Of a stretch of DNA of 64,000 nucleotides, positions 42,383 through 51,222 are shown piece after piece. A program made the position numbers and the translations under genes. Position 1 is the first letter of the stretch. Every line of letters begins with the position of its first letter. The stretch lies in contig NZ_SUHQ01000018.1 of the NCBI RefSeq assembly GCF_004962245.1, positions 84,014-148,013 on the forward strand, in the 5' to 3' direction. This stretch comes from Mesorhizobium sp. Lineage in GTDB: Bacteria > Pseudomonadota > Alphaproteobacteria > Rhizobiales > Rhizobiaceae. Below the pieces are notes generated by a model. That model ran no database searches. It was not told the origin of the DNA and saw nothing but the letters and a program-made list of their open reading frames with translations.

Positions 42383-42469
42383 GTGGATCGCAAGCTTGCT
42401 GCCATTCTTGCTGCCGATGTGGTGGGCTACTCCGCGCTGGGAGAGTTGGATTGTCAACCGAGCATGTAG
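42383..42469 (+). pseudogene. N-terminal scrap of a second class III adenylate cyclase
   Basis: A frame from GTG 42383 reads VDRKLAAILAADVVGYSALG, then leaves the family (ELDCQPSM) and stops at 42469. The first 18 residues are the standard N-terminus of rhizobial class III cyclases and are homologous to, but not a copy of, the intact gene starting at 42451, with which it overlaps in another frame. A recombination between cyclase paralogues or an insertion would leave this scar. Confidence 0.7.
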
Positions 42470-44364
42470 AGCGGCGACTTACGGCCATTCTAGCGGCCGA
42501 CGTCGCCGGTTACAGCCGGCTGATGGGCAACGACGAGGAAGGGACGCTCGCCCAGCTGAAGGCGCATCGGCGTGCTCTGGTCGACCGAAAGATCAACGAA
42601 CACCGCGGGCGGATTGTCAAGACCACCGGCGATGGGATGCTGGTCGAGTTCGCGAGTGTGGTCGAGGCCGTGCGCTGCGCCGTCGAGATCCAGCGCGGCA
42701 TGGCGGAACGCAATGTCGCGGCGCCGGCGGGACAACGTATCGAGTTCCGCGTCGGCATCAATGTCGGCGACATCATCATCGAGGGTGACGACATTTTCGG
42801 GGATGGCGTCAACGTGGCGGCTCGCTTGGAGGGGCTCGCGGAGCCTGGCGGCATCTGCGTCTCGGGCCGCGTGCAGGAAGACGTGCAAGGCAAGCTCGAC
42901 ATTACCTTTGAGGATATCGGCGAACAGAAGCTCAAGAACATCGCTCGGCCGGTGCGCGCCTTTCGCGTGCGGCTCGACGCCACGGCCGCTCCGGCGCCCG
43001 CCGGCTGGCGCCGGGGATTGTACGCTGCTCTGGCACTGATGATTTTGCTTGCTGTAGGCGCGCTGTGGACCGGTCTTGGCTCTGAGTGGAAATTTCTCAG
43101 CATTCTGCGCTCAGGCGATCAAGTCACAAAAAGTACTGAAGTCGGCACGAAACCCGCGATCGCCATTCTCCCGTTCCTGAACCACAGCGACGATTCGGCT
43201 CGTGAGTATTTCGCGGATGGATTGACGCAGGATATCATCAACGCACTGGGTCGGTTCTCCGCGCTGACCGTGATGTCGTGGAACGCTGTCCTCCCCTACA
43301 AAGTAAAGCCAGCAAGCCCGGAGGAGATCGGCCGCGGACTCGCCGTCAGCTATCTGGTCGAAGGCAGCGTCCGCCAGACCGGCGACCGTGTGCTGGTCAT
43401 CGCGCAACTCGTCGACACAAGGCAGGGACGAGTGCTTTGGTCTGCACGCTTCGAGGAGGCGCTGGCGGACGTGTTTGCGCTGCAGGACAACATTGTCACT
43501 GACATTGTCAGAGTCCTGGCGATTCGCGTGACGCAGATCGAACAAAATCGCGTGTTCACAAAGCCAACCGAAAATCTCGCAGCCTATGATTACGTGCTGC
43601 GCGCCAGGCCGGCATTGCAGCGCCCGACGCATGCAAACAATGTAGAGGCGCGCGCCCTGCTCAAACGCGCCATCGAGCTTGACCCGAACTACGCTGCTGC
43701 CTATGCGGCACTTGCCGAAACCTATCATTTAGCGAGCTCGATGGGCTGGGCGGAATCGCCGACCGCGTTCCTGAGCCGTGCCGAGGAACTGGCAACCAAG
43801 GCGCTGAGACTTGATGATTCCGACGTGCGCGCGCGTATCACTCTCGGCCACATCCACCTCTTTCATCAGAGATACAACCAGGCAGAGGCGGAGATCGAGC
43901 GCGCCATTGCGATCAATCCGAACGATGCCCACGGCCTCGCCGGGCGCGGCACCATCCTGTTGTGGCTGGGACACACGGATGAGGCGATCGAAGCCTTGGA
44001 GCAGGCGCAGCGCATCGACCCCGATCTCAATGCGATCGATCGCTTTGCGCTGAGCCTGGCCTACTATCTGAAACGGCGGTACGACGCGGCGATCGAACAG
44101 GCGGAACTTAATCTTCGAACGACCGCAGGCGCGAACTTCAGCCGTATCCTACTGGCGGCCGCCTATGCACAACACAACCGAGCGGAGGACGCCGCGCGTG
44201 TCGTGACGATGATACGCCGCATGGACCCAACCTTCGACCCGCAGGAGTTCGGAACCAAGTTTCTAAGCTCTGGCGATCTCGAACATCTGCGCGACGGATT
44301 CCGCAAGGCCCGCCTCTACCCCGTCACAGGCGACCTGCCACCGGCCGAGAGAATGAACCGCTAA
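42451..44364 (+). CDS. Class III adenylate/guanylate cyclase with TolB-like and TPR region
   Basis: It has 637 residues. The catalytic domain (about 5-175) shows RRLTAILAADVAGYSRLMG (first metal Asp), KTTGDGMLVEF (second metal Asp) and GDGVNVAARLEGLAEPGG. One membrane helix (GLYAALALMILLAVGALW, about 190-210) follows. A TolB-like segment (KPAIAILPFLNHSDDSAREYFADGL) and TPR repeats fill the rest. Such proteins make cAMP in the cytoplasm while the C-terminal part probably senses or binds partners. A TTG start at 42451 with GGGAGAG upstream is chosen. The ORF track adds 53 codons that include the scrap of another cyclase. It ends 4 bases into the convergent YHS gene. Confidence 0.88.
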   Translation: MSTEHVERRLTAILAADVAGYSRLMGNDEEGTLAQLKAHRRALVDRKINEHRGRIVKTTGDGMLVEFASVVEAVRCAVEIQRGMAERNVAAPAGQRIEFRVGINVGDIIIEGDDIFGDGVNVAARLEGLAEPGGICVSGRVQEDVQGKLDITFEDIGEQKLKNIARPVRAFRVRLDATAAPAPAGWRRGLYAALALMILLAVGALWTGLGSEWKFLSILRSGDQVTKSTEVGTKPAIAILPFLNHSDDSAREYFADGLTQDIINALGRFSALTVMSWNAVLPYKVKPASPEEIGRGLAVSYLVEGSVRQTGDRVLVIAQLVDTRQGRVLWSARFEEALADVFALQDNIVTDIVRVLAIRVTQIEQNRVFTKPTENLAAYDYVLRARPALQRPTHANNVEARALLKRAIELDPNYAAAYAALAETYHLASSMGWAESPTAFLSRAEELATKALRLDDSDVRARITLGHIHLFHQRYNQAEAEIERAIAINPNDAHGLAGRGTILLWLGHTDEAIEALEQAQRIDPDLNAIDRFALSLAYYLKRRYDAAIEQAELNLRTTAGANFSRILLAAAYAQHNRAEDAARVVTMIRRMDPTFDPQEFGTKFLSSGDLEHLRDGFRKARLYPVTGDLPPAERMNR

Positions 44365-44822
44365 TGTCCTTGAAGTAGCGCGCGGTTCTGGTTGGCCTTC
44401 GCGATGTTCGCAGCAAGGTCCTGCCGGAAGAGCGCGGGTCCCATCGGGGCCGGCTTGCCGAAAATATAAAGCTTGCCGTCGCTGATCAGCCAATTCTCCG
44501 GGTTGGCCTCGTCGAGTTCGCCCAGGGCCAGCGCCATTGCACAAAAATTTCCGAACTGCGGCGCGTAGCGTACAGGATCGGCCTTGAAAAGTTCGCGATG
44601 CTCAGTGTTCGCGAAGAGGTAGCGGTGCTCGTCCCATTCGTACGCGATCTCCGGCAGCCCTCGCGTGGGACTACCAAGGGTGAAATAGGCGACCGGGTCA
44701 TAACCCTTGATCGCCAGGGAAACTGCTTCCTCCGTGGCAAAAGACGGCAGCGAGGTTGCAAACAGGGCGGCTGCGACCGCCAGCACGAGGCGAACTGAAT
44801 TTCGCCGAGAGACCTTGTCCAT
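44361..44822 (-). CDS. YHS-domain exported protein
   Basis: The 153-residue protein has a Sec signal (VRLVLAVAAALFATSLPSFA), then the YHS segment IKGYDPVAYFTLGSPTRGLP and FANTEHRELFKADPVRYAPQFGNFC, and ends AKANQNRALLQGH. YHS domains bind metals or act in copper handling, and the function of secreted versions is unknown. The ATG at 44822 has AGGGAA upstream, and the ORF track begins 20 codons earlier. It overlaps the end of the cyclase gene by 4 bases, convergently. Confidence 0.85.
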   Translation of the reverse strand: MDKVSRRNSVRLVLAVAAALFATSLPSFATEEAVSLAIKGYDPVAYFTLGSPTRGLPEIAYEWDEHRYLFANTEHRELFKADPVRYAPQFGNFCAMALALGELDEANPENWLISDGKLYIFGKPAPMGPALFRQDLAANIAKANQNRALLQGH

Positions 44823-45155
44823 GGCGAATTCCCTGTGATTTGCCCTTCCCGGGCCCGCGAACAACCACTCGCCACGCGGCAAACAAAGCCGTCTGCGTTA
44901 TTTCGTTCGGGGACTGATTATGGCTCTTGTGGCGCTCGGCCGCAACACGTTTCGGAGATTTTCGGAGTTCGAGTGTGGTAAGGGCCGCCGCCCGTTGCAG
45001 GGGTGCCGGGCTCCATTCTTCGTATGCTTGTGGCGCGCAAGGCGGACCTTCCATTCAGAGCGGCGATCTCAGAAATCAATAGGCGCAGCAATGACATAGC
45101 GGTGCCCAATTTCATCCTCTTCGGTGCAGCATTGCCGCAGTTCGCTTGCCGACAA
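44823..45155. other. Intergenic region between YHS and pentapeptide genes
   Basis: 333 bases between two minus-strand genes. The YHS promoter should be at the left side. I see no conserved ORF, hairpin or repeat. Confidence 0.5.
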
Positions 45156-45872
45156 CTATTCCTGCTGGAATTGACAGGGCCAATCTTTAGGCCTCGTCAA
45201 GCCAGAAGGCAACTCGGTCCGGGCGTCTCCGCAAGCCATGTTGAGCTGCCACTGGGACAGACCCACCGAATTGGAAAGGTCGACGCCCTCGATACGGGTC
45301 AGAAAGAAAAAGGCGCGGTCAAAGTCTATCGGCGCGGTGAACGTCGCTCCTCGGAAGTCCACCCGTGCGAGATTGGCAAACGAGAAGCGGCTGCCGCTGA
45401 TATCGGCGTCATGGAACTGCGCACGCCCCAATTCTGCCTTTGTGAAATCAACATTGGTCAGGTTGGCGCCTTGGAAATTCGAGCGCTGGATTTCCGCGCT
45501 CGCAAACACAGCGCCCTGCGCGTCCATACGGCTGAAGTCGGTCCTGTAGGCCTCGATTCTGTCGAACCGGGCGCCTTTGGCGGTCGAGTCGGCCAGGGAA
45601 GCACGCACAAGCGTTGCCTTCTCAAGATTTGCCGCAAGGAGATTGCTGTTCCTGAGGTCGGTCGAAGTGAAATCAACACCGAACAGGTTCGCCCCGCTCA
45701 GGTCCTGTCCTTCTAGGATGAGAAGCTTCTTGTCACACTCGTGCCAATTGACGCCAGGCGTCGCGGCTGCGTGGCAGTTGTGAGCAGCAGTGGCGTTCTG
45801 CCAAGCAAACAAAGTGCAAACCGCTAGAACCAAGCCGGATGCACCGTAAGCTCTGGTTCGCCTCAAAGTCAT
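45156..45872 (-). CDS. Exported pentapeptide-repeat protein
   Basis: The 238-residue protein has a signal peptide (GLVLAVCTLFAWQNATA) followed by about 25 pentapeptide units of the A(D/N)Lxx type, for example DLSGANLFGVDFTSTDLRNS and NFQGANLTNVDFTKAEL. They form a right-handed quadrilateral helix. The C-terminus has a Cys pair (MACGDARTELP, PKDWPCQFQQE). Secreted pentapeptide proteins are common but their roles are unknown. The ATG at 45872 is preferred over the ORF-track start because GAGG precedes it. No operon partner. Confidence 0.85.
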   Translation of the reverse strand: MTLRRTRAYGASGLVLAVCTLFAWQNATAAHNCHAAATPGVNWHECDKKLLILEGQDLSGANLFGVDFTSTDLRNSNLLAANLEKATLVRASLADSTAKGARFDRIEAYRTDFSRMDAQGAVFASAEIQRSNFQGANLTNVDFTKAELGRAQFHDADISGSRFSFANLARVDFRGATFTAPIDFDRAFFFLTRIEGVDLSNSVGLSQWQLNMACGDARTELPSGLTRPKDWPCQFQQE

Positions 45873-46031
45873 TGTTGCTGGACCTCTGCTCCTCGCCGAC
45901 ACTCAACCTTACCACATCTGCTGACACTCGAGCCACGGTGACCACCGCCGTCACAGTTAGCGCATTTCTCCGTTGATTATGCGCAAACTGCTATCGCGCG
46001 CCTAGTCGGAACTCGCGCATCGAACAGTACA

Positions 46032-46234
46032 TCACGTCTTCCGTCCCCAGCGCACCGGCGGCCTCCCCGCTCGCAATCCAAATAGACGTCTTTCAGCTGT
46101 TTGATTGGGCATGTCAGCGTGAGCGAACGCGAGGTCCTGAGCGTCAGAAGCCGGCAATGAAGCCGGACTGATTACGATCAGCGCGGTGCCGAGCGTCAGA
46201 GGCGCGCGAGGGACTTAACAACTGACATGATCAT
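46032..46234 (-). pseudogene. Small exported protein, frameshifted in the signal peptide
   Basis: The ATG at 46234, with GGGGAGG 8 bases upstream, opens MIMSVVKSLARL and stops after 12 codons. The next frame continues LTLGTALIVISPASLPASDA, a signal-peptide core and cleavage site, then QDLAFAHADMPNQTAERRLF to a stop at 46032. One base must have been gained or lost in the GCGCGCCTCTG stretch. It lies 35 bases after the DUF1127-like gene. The ORF track misses it because each piece is short. Confidence 0.6.
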
Positions 46235-46268
46235 TTTGAGATCCTCCCCAGCTCCCGTCGGTCAACAT

Positions 46269-46667
46269 TCAGTCCTTGGGGTCGCAGGTGTAGTGCCGTT
46301 CGAAGGTCCCGTCCGCGCGCCGCTGCTTGTCGAAGCCGCAATGTAAGGCTCGATCGCGCGCTCGTGGACCAGCCAAAGGGATCTCGGCCGAGGCGTAGCC
46401 ACTGCCGGCGGCCAACCGTTTCGGGATCGAGGCCGAAGCGATCCTGGTGCGCTCGATCGTCGTGCCGGCCGCGCCTGCCTCCGCATGACGGATGGCGCGG
46501 CTTCGCAAAGCGCACATGATTTCGTCACATGAGATGCCGATGTCGCCAAGAACGTCATCGGGTAAACGGCTCAACTGGTCCGTTGCCGACAAGAGAGCTT
46601 TTCGCTCGGCGCGGAGGCGTAACCACCTGCGAAATGGACCAATGGCGGCAGCATGAATTATAACCAT
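46269..46667 (-). CDS. DUF1127-like protein with variable C-terminus
   Basis: The 132-residue protein has an N-terminal helical segment RRWLRLRAERKALLSATDQL, then LSRLPDDVLGDIGISCDEIM, the mark of DUF1127 (YjiS-like) proteins. The remaining 80 residues are not part of that domain and end RADGTFERHYTCDPKD. DUF1127 proteins are small, Arg-rich regulators that affect RNA and phosphate or carbon responses in rhizobia. The ATG at 46667 is the ORF-track start. Upstream is a second small minus-strand gene (46760). Confidence 0.72.
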   Translation of the reverse strand: MVIIHAAAIGPFRRWLRLRAERKALLSATDQLSRLPDDVLGDIGISCDEIMCALRSRAIRHAEAGAAGTTIERTRIASASIPKRLAAGSGYASAEIPLAGPRARDRALHCGFDKQRRADGTFERHYTCDPKD

Positions 46668-46759
46668 GATCAGATCGTCCCTTCATTGATCTGAATTGAC
46701 CGGTACGGAACGGCTCGAACGGCACTCCGGGCGAGAGCGTCAGCCGTCCGCGAGGCAAG

Positions 46760-46921
46760 TTAGGCGTAGTGGTCGATGGATTGGTTTTGCCGCGGCGTGC
46801 CCAGACGGCGGGCGGTGGCTGGCCCCGGGCCACGCATGTAATAAAGCTCCGGGCGGTAGCGCGGCGCGACGAATTTGCGAAACCCCGCAGCAAGTTTTGT
46901 GATGGGAGCCAAGAATTTCAT
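46760..46921 (-). CDS. Small basic protein, 53 residues
   Basis: The reading frame MKFLAPITKLAAGFRKFVAP continues YRPELYYMRGPGPATARRLG and ends IDHYA. It is Arg- and Lys-rich. The ATG at 46921 has AAGGGAAAGGGAAC upstream, a strong ribosome site, so I prefer it to the ORF-track start. I do not recognise a family. It precedes the DUF1127 gene by about 90 bases on the same strand, so the two may be cotranscribed. Confidence 0.6.
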   Translation of the reverse strand: MKFLAPITKLAAGFRKFVAPRYRPELYYMRGPGPATARRLGTPRQNQSIDHYA

Positions 46922-47145
46922 GACTGTTCCCTTTCCCTTCGCCGGCTTGCACACGAGCCGGCGGGCCTGACGTTGCAACAAGGATATGACAGTCGAACCA
47001 GGCTCGGCTGTGGGAATTCCCACACCGGGGAAAACATTGGCGAAATCCGCTCCCAGTTTGCATCCCGGAAAGCGGGGCCTGCGGCCATCAAATTTCCTTG
47101 GATAGGGAGTAAGGTGAAGTACACTTTATTGAACAAGAGACCGTT

Positions 47146-47817
47146 GTGACAGGCTCTCTGGCCTTCATCTCAAGACTTTGCGATGCCGACCTCGCCGCGC
47201 TGACCAAACGGTGGCACGAGCGCAGCTATCGACACAACGAGCTAATCATTTCCCACGGCGACACTGGTCGCGATGTCTTCTTCCTGCTGGAAGGACGGGC
47301 TCGCGTGACACTGGTTTCAGCGGACGGCAGGGAGATAGCGTATCGCGATGTCGAACCGGGTGACATTTTCGGGGAGCTCGGAGGCATTGACGGGATTGCA
47401 CGCTCTGCCAGCGTAGTCGCGCTGGAGGCAACCCGCGCTGCACGGCTGTCCGGCACAGCATTCCGGGATATCGTGATGACCCACCCGACTTTTGCCTGGA
47501 TGCTGCTTGAGCATCTGTCTGCCCAGCTCCGGCGCATGACCGAGCGGGTATTCGAATACAGCACTCTGGTCGTGCGAAAACGGCTGATCGTCGAGCTCCT
47601 GCATCGGGCGGAGAAAGCCGCACTCGTGGACGGCGAGGTGTCCATAAGCCCGGCACCGACGCATTCCGAGCTGGCGGCAACGATGAGCACGCACAGGGAA
47701 GCGGTCTCGCGCGAAATGAGCGACCTCGCCAAGAGAGGCCTGATCGAAAAGCGCGGCAGCAGGTTATTGCTGCATGACGTCTCGGCACTACGGGCGCTGG
47801 TCGACAAGAAGGAATAG
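47146..47817 (+). CDS. Crp/Fnr-family transcriptional regulator
   Basis: It has 223 residues. A cyclic-nucleotide-binding fold (YRHNELIISHGDTGRDVFFLL, VEPGDIFGELGGIDGIARSA) is followed by a long dimer helix and the winged HTH THSELAATMSTHREAVSREM. No N-terminal Cys cluster is present, so it is not an oxygen-sensing Fnr. The phosphate-binding cassette GELGGIDGIARSASV retains Arg and Ser, compatible with cAMP. That is interesting next to an adenylate cyclase 3 kb away, but a link is only inference. The GTG start at 47146 is used. Confidence 0.86.
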   Translation: MTGSLAFISRLCDADLAALTKRWHERSYRHNELIISHGDTGRDVFFLLEGRARVTLVSADGREIAYRDVEPGDIFGELGGIDGIARSASVVALEATRAARLSGTAFRDIVMTHPTFAWMLLEHLSAQLRRMTERVFEYSTLVVRKRLIVELLHRAEKAALVDGEVSISPAPTHSELAATMSTHREAVSREMSDLAKRGLIEKRGSRLLLHDVSALRALVDKKE

Positions 47818-48695
47818 CGAAGGCTGTCGCTGCGGCGGGGGGCACCGCACGTTTCATACTCCTCGGCCGCAAGTGATTATTCCTTCCGGTAAACCGGGCA
47901 ACCTAGCGTGCCAGCGCGCGGGTCGGGCTTTGATCGCTTCACCCCTTGCAAGAATCATGACTCGGCTTCTTGATGCGGGCACGGAACGTTATCCCCAGCC
48001 TGCTTGCAGACTTACAAGGGCGGATCGAAGGGTGAAGCCGCATGGACGTTAAATACTAAATCTTCGTCAGCTCGACCTACGCCGATTTGGTGGACGAAAG
48101 ACGGTCGGTCATCGAGGCCGGCCGGGTTGATCGGCCGCGTGAAGCATCTCCGCGGCGAGGAGAATCTGCGCCATGCCTCGCTGCAGGATTTTCGGGAGGA
48201 AGACTAGGGTAAAACTCAGTCATTCTGGCTATGCCGCGAATGGCCGAGATGGGTTAGGCCCTGCCGTTTGAATCGGTCGGCGGCAACGAGCACAGAGCGC
48301 CAGGAGCGGCCATCCCCGTTATGTCTGTCGAATGACCGGAGTGGGGCCGTTTGCTGCCAGTCCGGTCTCGGCACAATCTGTAAGTAAGCTGCCGTTTGGC
48401 CCGCGGGATCGTTCAACACGTTCTCCATCAACAAGGCGTCCTGTGCCACGCCAACTGGCCTTGATAATGATCATCGCTTTATAGACGCCGTCCGTTATGA
48501 TGCGAGCGAAAGCGACGAGATCGTCGCTCTCGGGATCCACGAAGGCAAATATCGGACCGCCCTGCCCGCGCTACTCGGATTCCGCCAAGAGCATGGCTGG
48601 CAAGACGTAGTCCGCCGATTCATGACCAAAATCGTGAACCGCCGAAACCGCGTTGCTTTGAAGCGCAGTGACTGAATGGCGCGTGCACCGCGCGA
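47818..48695. other. Degenerate intergenic stretch
   Basis: 878 bases with one recognisable scrap (the DUF4062 fragment, next entry). On the minus strand two overlapping frames (48216-48449 and 48319-48540, e.g. DPESDDLVAFARIITDGVYK) may be pieces of one decayed gene. I cannot name it. No promoter or repeat is evident. Confidence 0.5.
48042..48207 (+). pseudogene. DUF4062 gene remnant with in-frame stop
   Basis: From ATG 48042 the reading is MDVKY-stop-IFVSSTYADLVDERRSVIEA, then the frame drifts. Another frame continues LIGRVKHLRGEENLRHASLQDFREED. The FVSSTYxDLxxER signature is the start of DUF4062, found at the N-terminus of STAND or TIR-like proteins, some in defence systems. The stop codon follows five codons in, and the rest of the gene is missing. 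This is a stub of a once larger, possibly defence-type gene. Confidence 0.7.
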
Positions 48696-49589
48696 TCACA
48701 CTGCGGCGAGCAGCACAGCGCCATGAAGGGCCGCCTGCCAGCCAAGGGCCGCCCAGCGTATATCCAGAGGCTCGACAACAAGCGAATGCGGCAGGCTCTC
48801 GGCAATGCGCTGCATAAGCGTCTGGCGGGGATAGGACTTCATGTCCACGATGCCGCCGCCGATCAGGATTGTTTGCGGAGAGAACAAGGCGGCTGCAGTT
48901 GCGATGGTCACGGCCTGCTGCCAGAGGATCTCGTCGAGCCATTCACCCAGCGACGGGGGCTGCCCGACAGCCACAAACAAATCCGCCACCGGAACTTCAT
49001 AATCTGACGCAAGTTCGACCAGTCTCGCCCCCGACGCGTAGGTCTCGGCGCGCTTTGGCCGTCCGCCGTCATCAGGCCTGTAGACCGGCATATGGCCGAT
49101 TTCGAGCGCCCAGCCGCCGCCGCGAAAAATGCCATCCTTGCCGAGATAGGCCGCACCTATGCCGGTGCCGAGATAGACCGCCAGCACTTCCTTTTGCCGC
49201 CTCACCGCACCGGCAACGCTTTCACCCAGCAATTGCAGCACGACGTCGCGTTCCAGGCGGACGGGAACGCCGAGCTTTGACGCCAATTCGGTGCCCAGCC
49301 GGATGCCTTCTAGCTCGGGAAAGTTGGCCGTGTGCAGTACAGTGTCAAAATCCTTGCCTATGAAGCCAGGCACGGTCGCCACCACGCTGGCCGGCTTGAG
49401 GCCGGAGTCGCGGGAGGCCGCCGCGACGACATCGGCCAGCCCTGCCACTGGCGCCCCTTGGCGCAGCTGCGCAGTGGGGTAAGTGCGGGCAAAATCCAAC
49501 GGATTGCCGCGGTCGGCGAAGCCGACCTTGACCGACGTGCCGCCGATCTCGACCACAGCGATTGTGTCGCCCATCATTTGATCCGTCAT
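48696..49589 (-). CDS. ROK-family sugar kinase
   Basis: The 297-residue protein has phosphate motif VVEIGGTSVKVGF, the ROK segment EVLAVYLGTGIGAAYLGKDG, EIGHMPVYRPDDG (metal-binding His) and the adenosine motif TILIGGGIVDMKSYPRQTL. ROK proteins without an HTH phosphorylate hexoses or N-acyl hexosamines. It ends the minus-strand operon. Its ATG overlaps the upstream stop as ATGA. The ORF track starts 29 codons earlier. Nearby transport and dehydrogenase genes imply the substrate is a ketose, deoxy- or modified hexose. Confidence 0.87.
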   Translation of the reverse strand: MTDQMMGDTIAVVEIGGTSVKVGFADRGNPLDFARTYPTAQLRQGAPVAGLADVVAAASRDSGLKPASVVATVPGFIGKDFDTVLHTANFPELEGIRLGTELASKLGVPVRLERDVVLQLLGESVAGAVRRQKEVLAVYLGTGIGAAYLGKDGIFRGGGWALEIGHMPVYRPDDGGRPKRAETYASGARLVELASDYEVPVADLFVAVGQPPSLGEWLDEILWQQAVTIATAAALFSPQTILIGGGIVDMKSYPRQTLMQRIAESLPHSLVVEPLDIRWAALGWQAALHGAVLLAAV

Positions 49590-50389
49590 GCGAGCGTTTC
49601 CAGAAACTCCGAAAGACAGGCGCGGAACTCCCGCCGGTAGGCCGCGCGATCCTGCGATTTGGCCGTAATGGTGCAAAGCCGGGCGGGCGGGATGAGCCCA
49701 GCCAGCACTTGCGCGTCGGCCAGGCGATGGACAAGGTCTTGGCCATGGCCGATGACCAGGGTCGGAACCGCGATAGTGCGGATTTCGGCCTCGCTCACGC
49801 CAGGGCCATCGCCGGCGATCGCCACCAACAGCCTGCCGAAGAGAACCGGGTCAGGGCGATTGAAAAAGCCTTGCAGGCTGCTGAGATTGTCCGGCGCCAG
49901 TCTCGCCAGTTCGGCGGCAATGGTGCTGTCATCGAACAGACGCCTGGCCTTCTCGGGCGAATGACGCATCAAGAGATCGCCGACCACGGCATAGGGCTTC
50001 ATATTGGCCGGCGCCGCCTCGGACACCCAGGCAGGCCGGGCGAGCACCAGCGCACGCACGCGAGACGGCCGGTGCACCGCCAGGCGCAGCGCCAGTGCGG
50101 CGCCCATCGAGATGCCGCCGACGACGGCCGCGCCGAGGCCGAGATCGTCGGCCAGCGCTTCGATGTCGTGCGCAAACGTCGCGATCGAAAGCCGCTCGAC
50201 CGGCCCGTATCCGGATACGCCCTGGCCACGGCATTCGAGCGTCAGGCGCCGCGTCTGCGGCCGATCGGGAAACACGTCGGCGACCTGCGCCTCATCGCCA
50301 CCGAGGCCATGCTGAAAGATGACGGGAAGCCCGTCGCCGACATCCCGGTAGGCAAGGTCGACACCCTCGCGGCTGAAGGTCTTTTTCAC
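49586..50389 (-). CDS. Alpha/beta hydrolase
   Basis: The 267-residue protein has oxyanion segment VIFQHGLGGDEAQ, nucleophile elbow GGISMGAAL, with Ser, and acid and base regions LVIGHGQDLVH and ITAKSQDRAAYRREF. The usual catalytic His near the C-terminus is not obvious, and the end reads SQDRAAYRRE, so activity is uncertain. In this operon a lactonase or esterase step is possible. It overlaps both neighbours by ATGA. Confidence 0.8.
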   Translation of the reverse strand: MKKTFSREGVDLAYRDVGDGLPVIFQHGLGGDEAQVADVFPDRPQTRRLTLECRGQGVSGYGPVERLSIATFAHDIEALADDLGLGAAVVGGISMGAALALRLAVHRPSRVRALVLARPAWVSEAAPANMKPYAVVGDLLMRHSPEKARRLFDDSTIAAELARLAPDNLSSLQGFFNRPDPVLFGRLLVAIAGDGPGVSEAEIRTIAVPTLVIGHGQDLVHRLADAQVLAGLIPPARLCTITAKSQDRAAYRREFRACLSEFLETLA

Positions 50390-51222
50390 GCTTTTCCGCT
50401 TTCTTCGAGGACGCCGCGAAGGAAGGCGCCGACTTCCGGCGCCTCGGCTTCCGTCAGACCATGCGTGATCAGGGGTCCGTCAAAGCCGGCGGCCTTCAGG
50501 CGGCCGATGAAATGCGGGAAGTCGATGATGCCCTGCCCGGCGGCGGCAAAACTGCCATCGACATTGCGGTCTTTGGCGTGGGCGAGGCCGATTTCGCCCG
50601 CCAGCAAGCCGACGGCCTCGTCGATCAAGCGATGACGCTCACCTTTGTCGGCCACTTCGAACAGATTTGCGGGGTCGAGCACAATGCGCAGGCGCGTACT
50701 GTTCATTTCGTCGAGCAATCGGCGTGCGGCCCGGGCGCCGGAGACGACATTGGCCAGTTCGGGTTCGATGCCAAGCTCGATGTCGAAGCGCTCGGCGATC
50801 GCGGTCGCCGCTTCCATCTCCGTGCATAGATCGCTCCAAGCGGCCTCGCTGTCATTGTCGGGATGCCAGCGCCACTGATCCTGCACATCCCGGGTGCCAG
50901 TGCACAGCGTGATCAGGCGCGTGCCTATATCCGCGCATGATGCGGCCAGCACTTCGAGCCGGGCGAGCCCCTGATCGCGAACCAAGCGATCCGGATGGAT
51001 CATGTTGTAGGTTCCGGACACTGCCGCGATCGAAACCCTGGTCTGACCGCTTGCCACGGCGACCGATCGGGTCACATCGGGCTCGATGCTGTCCGGCATC
51101 GACGGCAGTCCGAGGCAGGCCATGTTAAACTGCGCCGCCGCGTAGCCGGCATCCGCCACCGCGCGCAGCACCGGCAAGGCGCCGGTGGCAGTGAAGGTCT
51201 TGGCGAAAATTCCCAGCTGCAT
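50386..51222 (-). CDS. Sugar phosphate isomerase/epimerase (TIM barrel)
   Basis: The 278-residue xylose isomerase-like TIM barrel protein has LGIFAKTFTATGALPVLRA and GIEPELANVVSGARAARRLL with the metal-binding Glu. Others are IVLDPANLFEVADKGERHRL (Asp), GLAHAKDRNVDG (His, Asp) and ITHGLTEAEAPEVGAF. The metal-site residues seem complete. Relatives isomerise or epimerise sugars, and some cleave 3-keto-glycosides by elimination. It sits after a Gfo/Idh/MocA dehydrogenase with a 1-base TGATG overlap. Confidence 0.85.
   Translation of the reverse strand: MQLGIFAKTFTATGALPVLRAVADAGYAAAQFNMACLGLPSMPDSIEPDVTRSVAVASGQTRVSIAAVSGTYNMIHPDRLVRDQGLARLEVLAASCADIGTRLITLCTGTRDVQDQWRWHPDNDSEAAWSDLCTEMEAATAIAERFDIELGIEPELANVVSGARAARRLLDEMNSTRLRIVLDPANLFEVADKGERHRLIDEAVGLLAGEIGLAHAKDRNVDGSFAAAGQGIIDFPHFIGRLKAAGFDGPLITHGLTEAEAPEVGAFLRGVLEESGKA

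Noticed and set aside
48216-48540. Two overlapping minus frames as one frameshifted gene (DPESDDLVAFARIITDGVYK / QDALLMENVLNDPAGQTA)
   Set aside because: No recognised family in either frame, so joining them would be guesswork.
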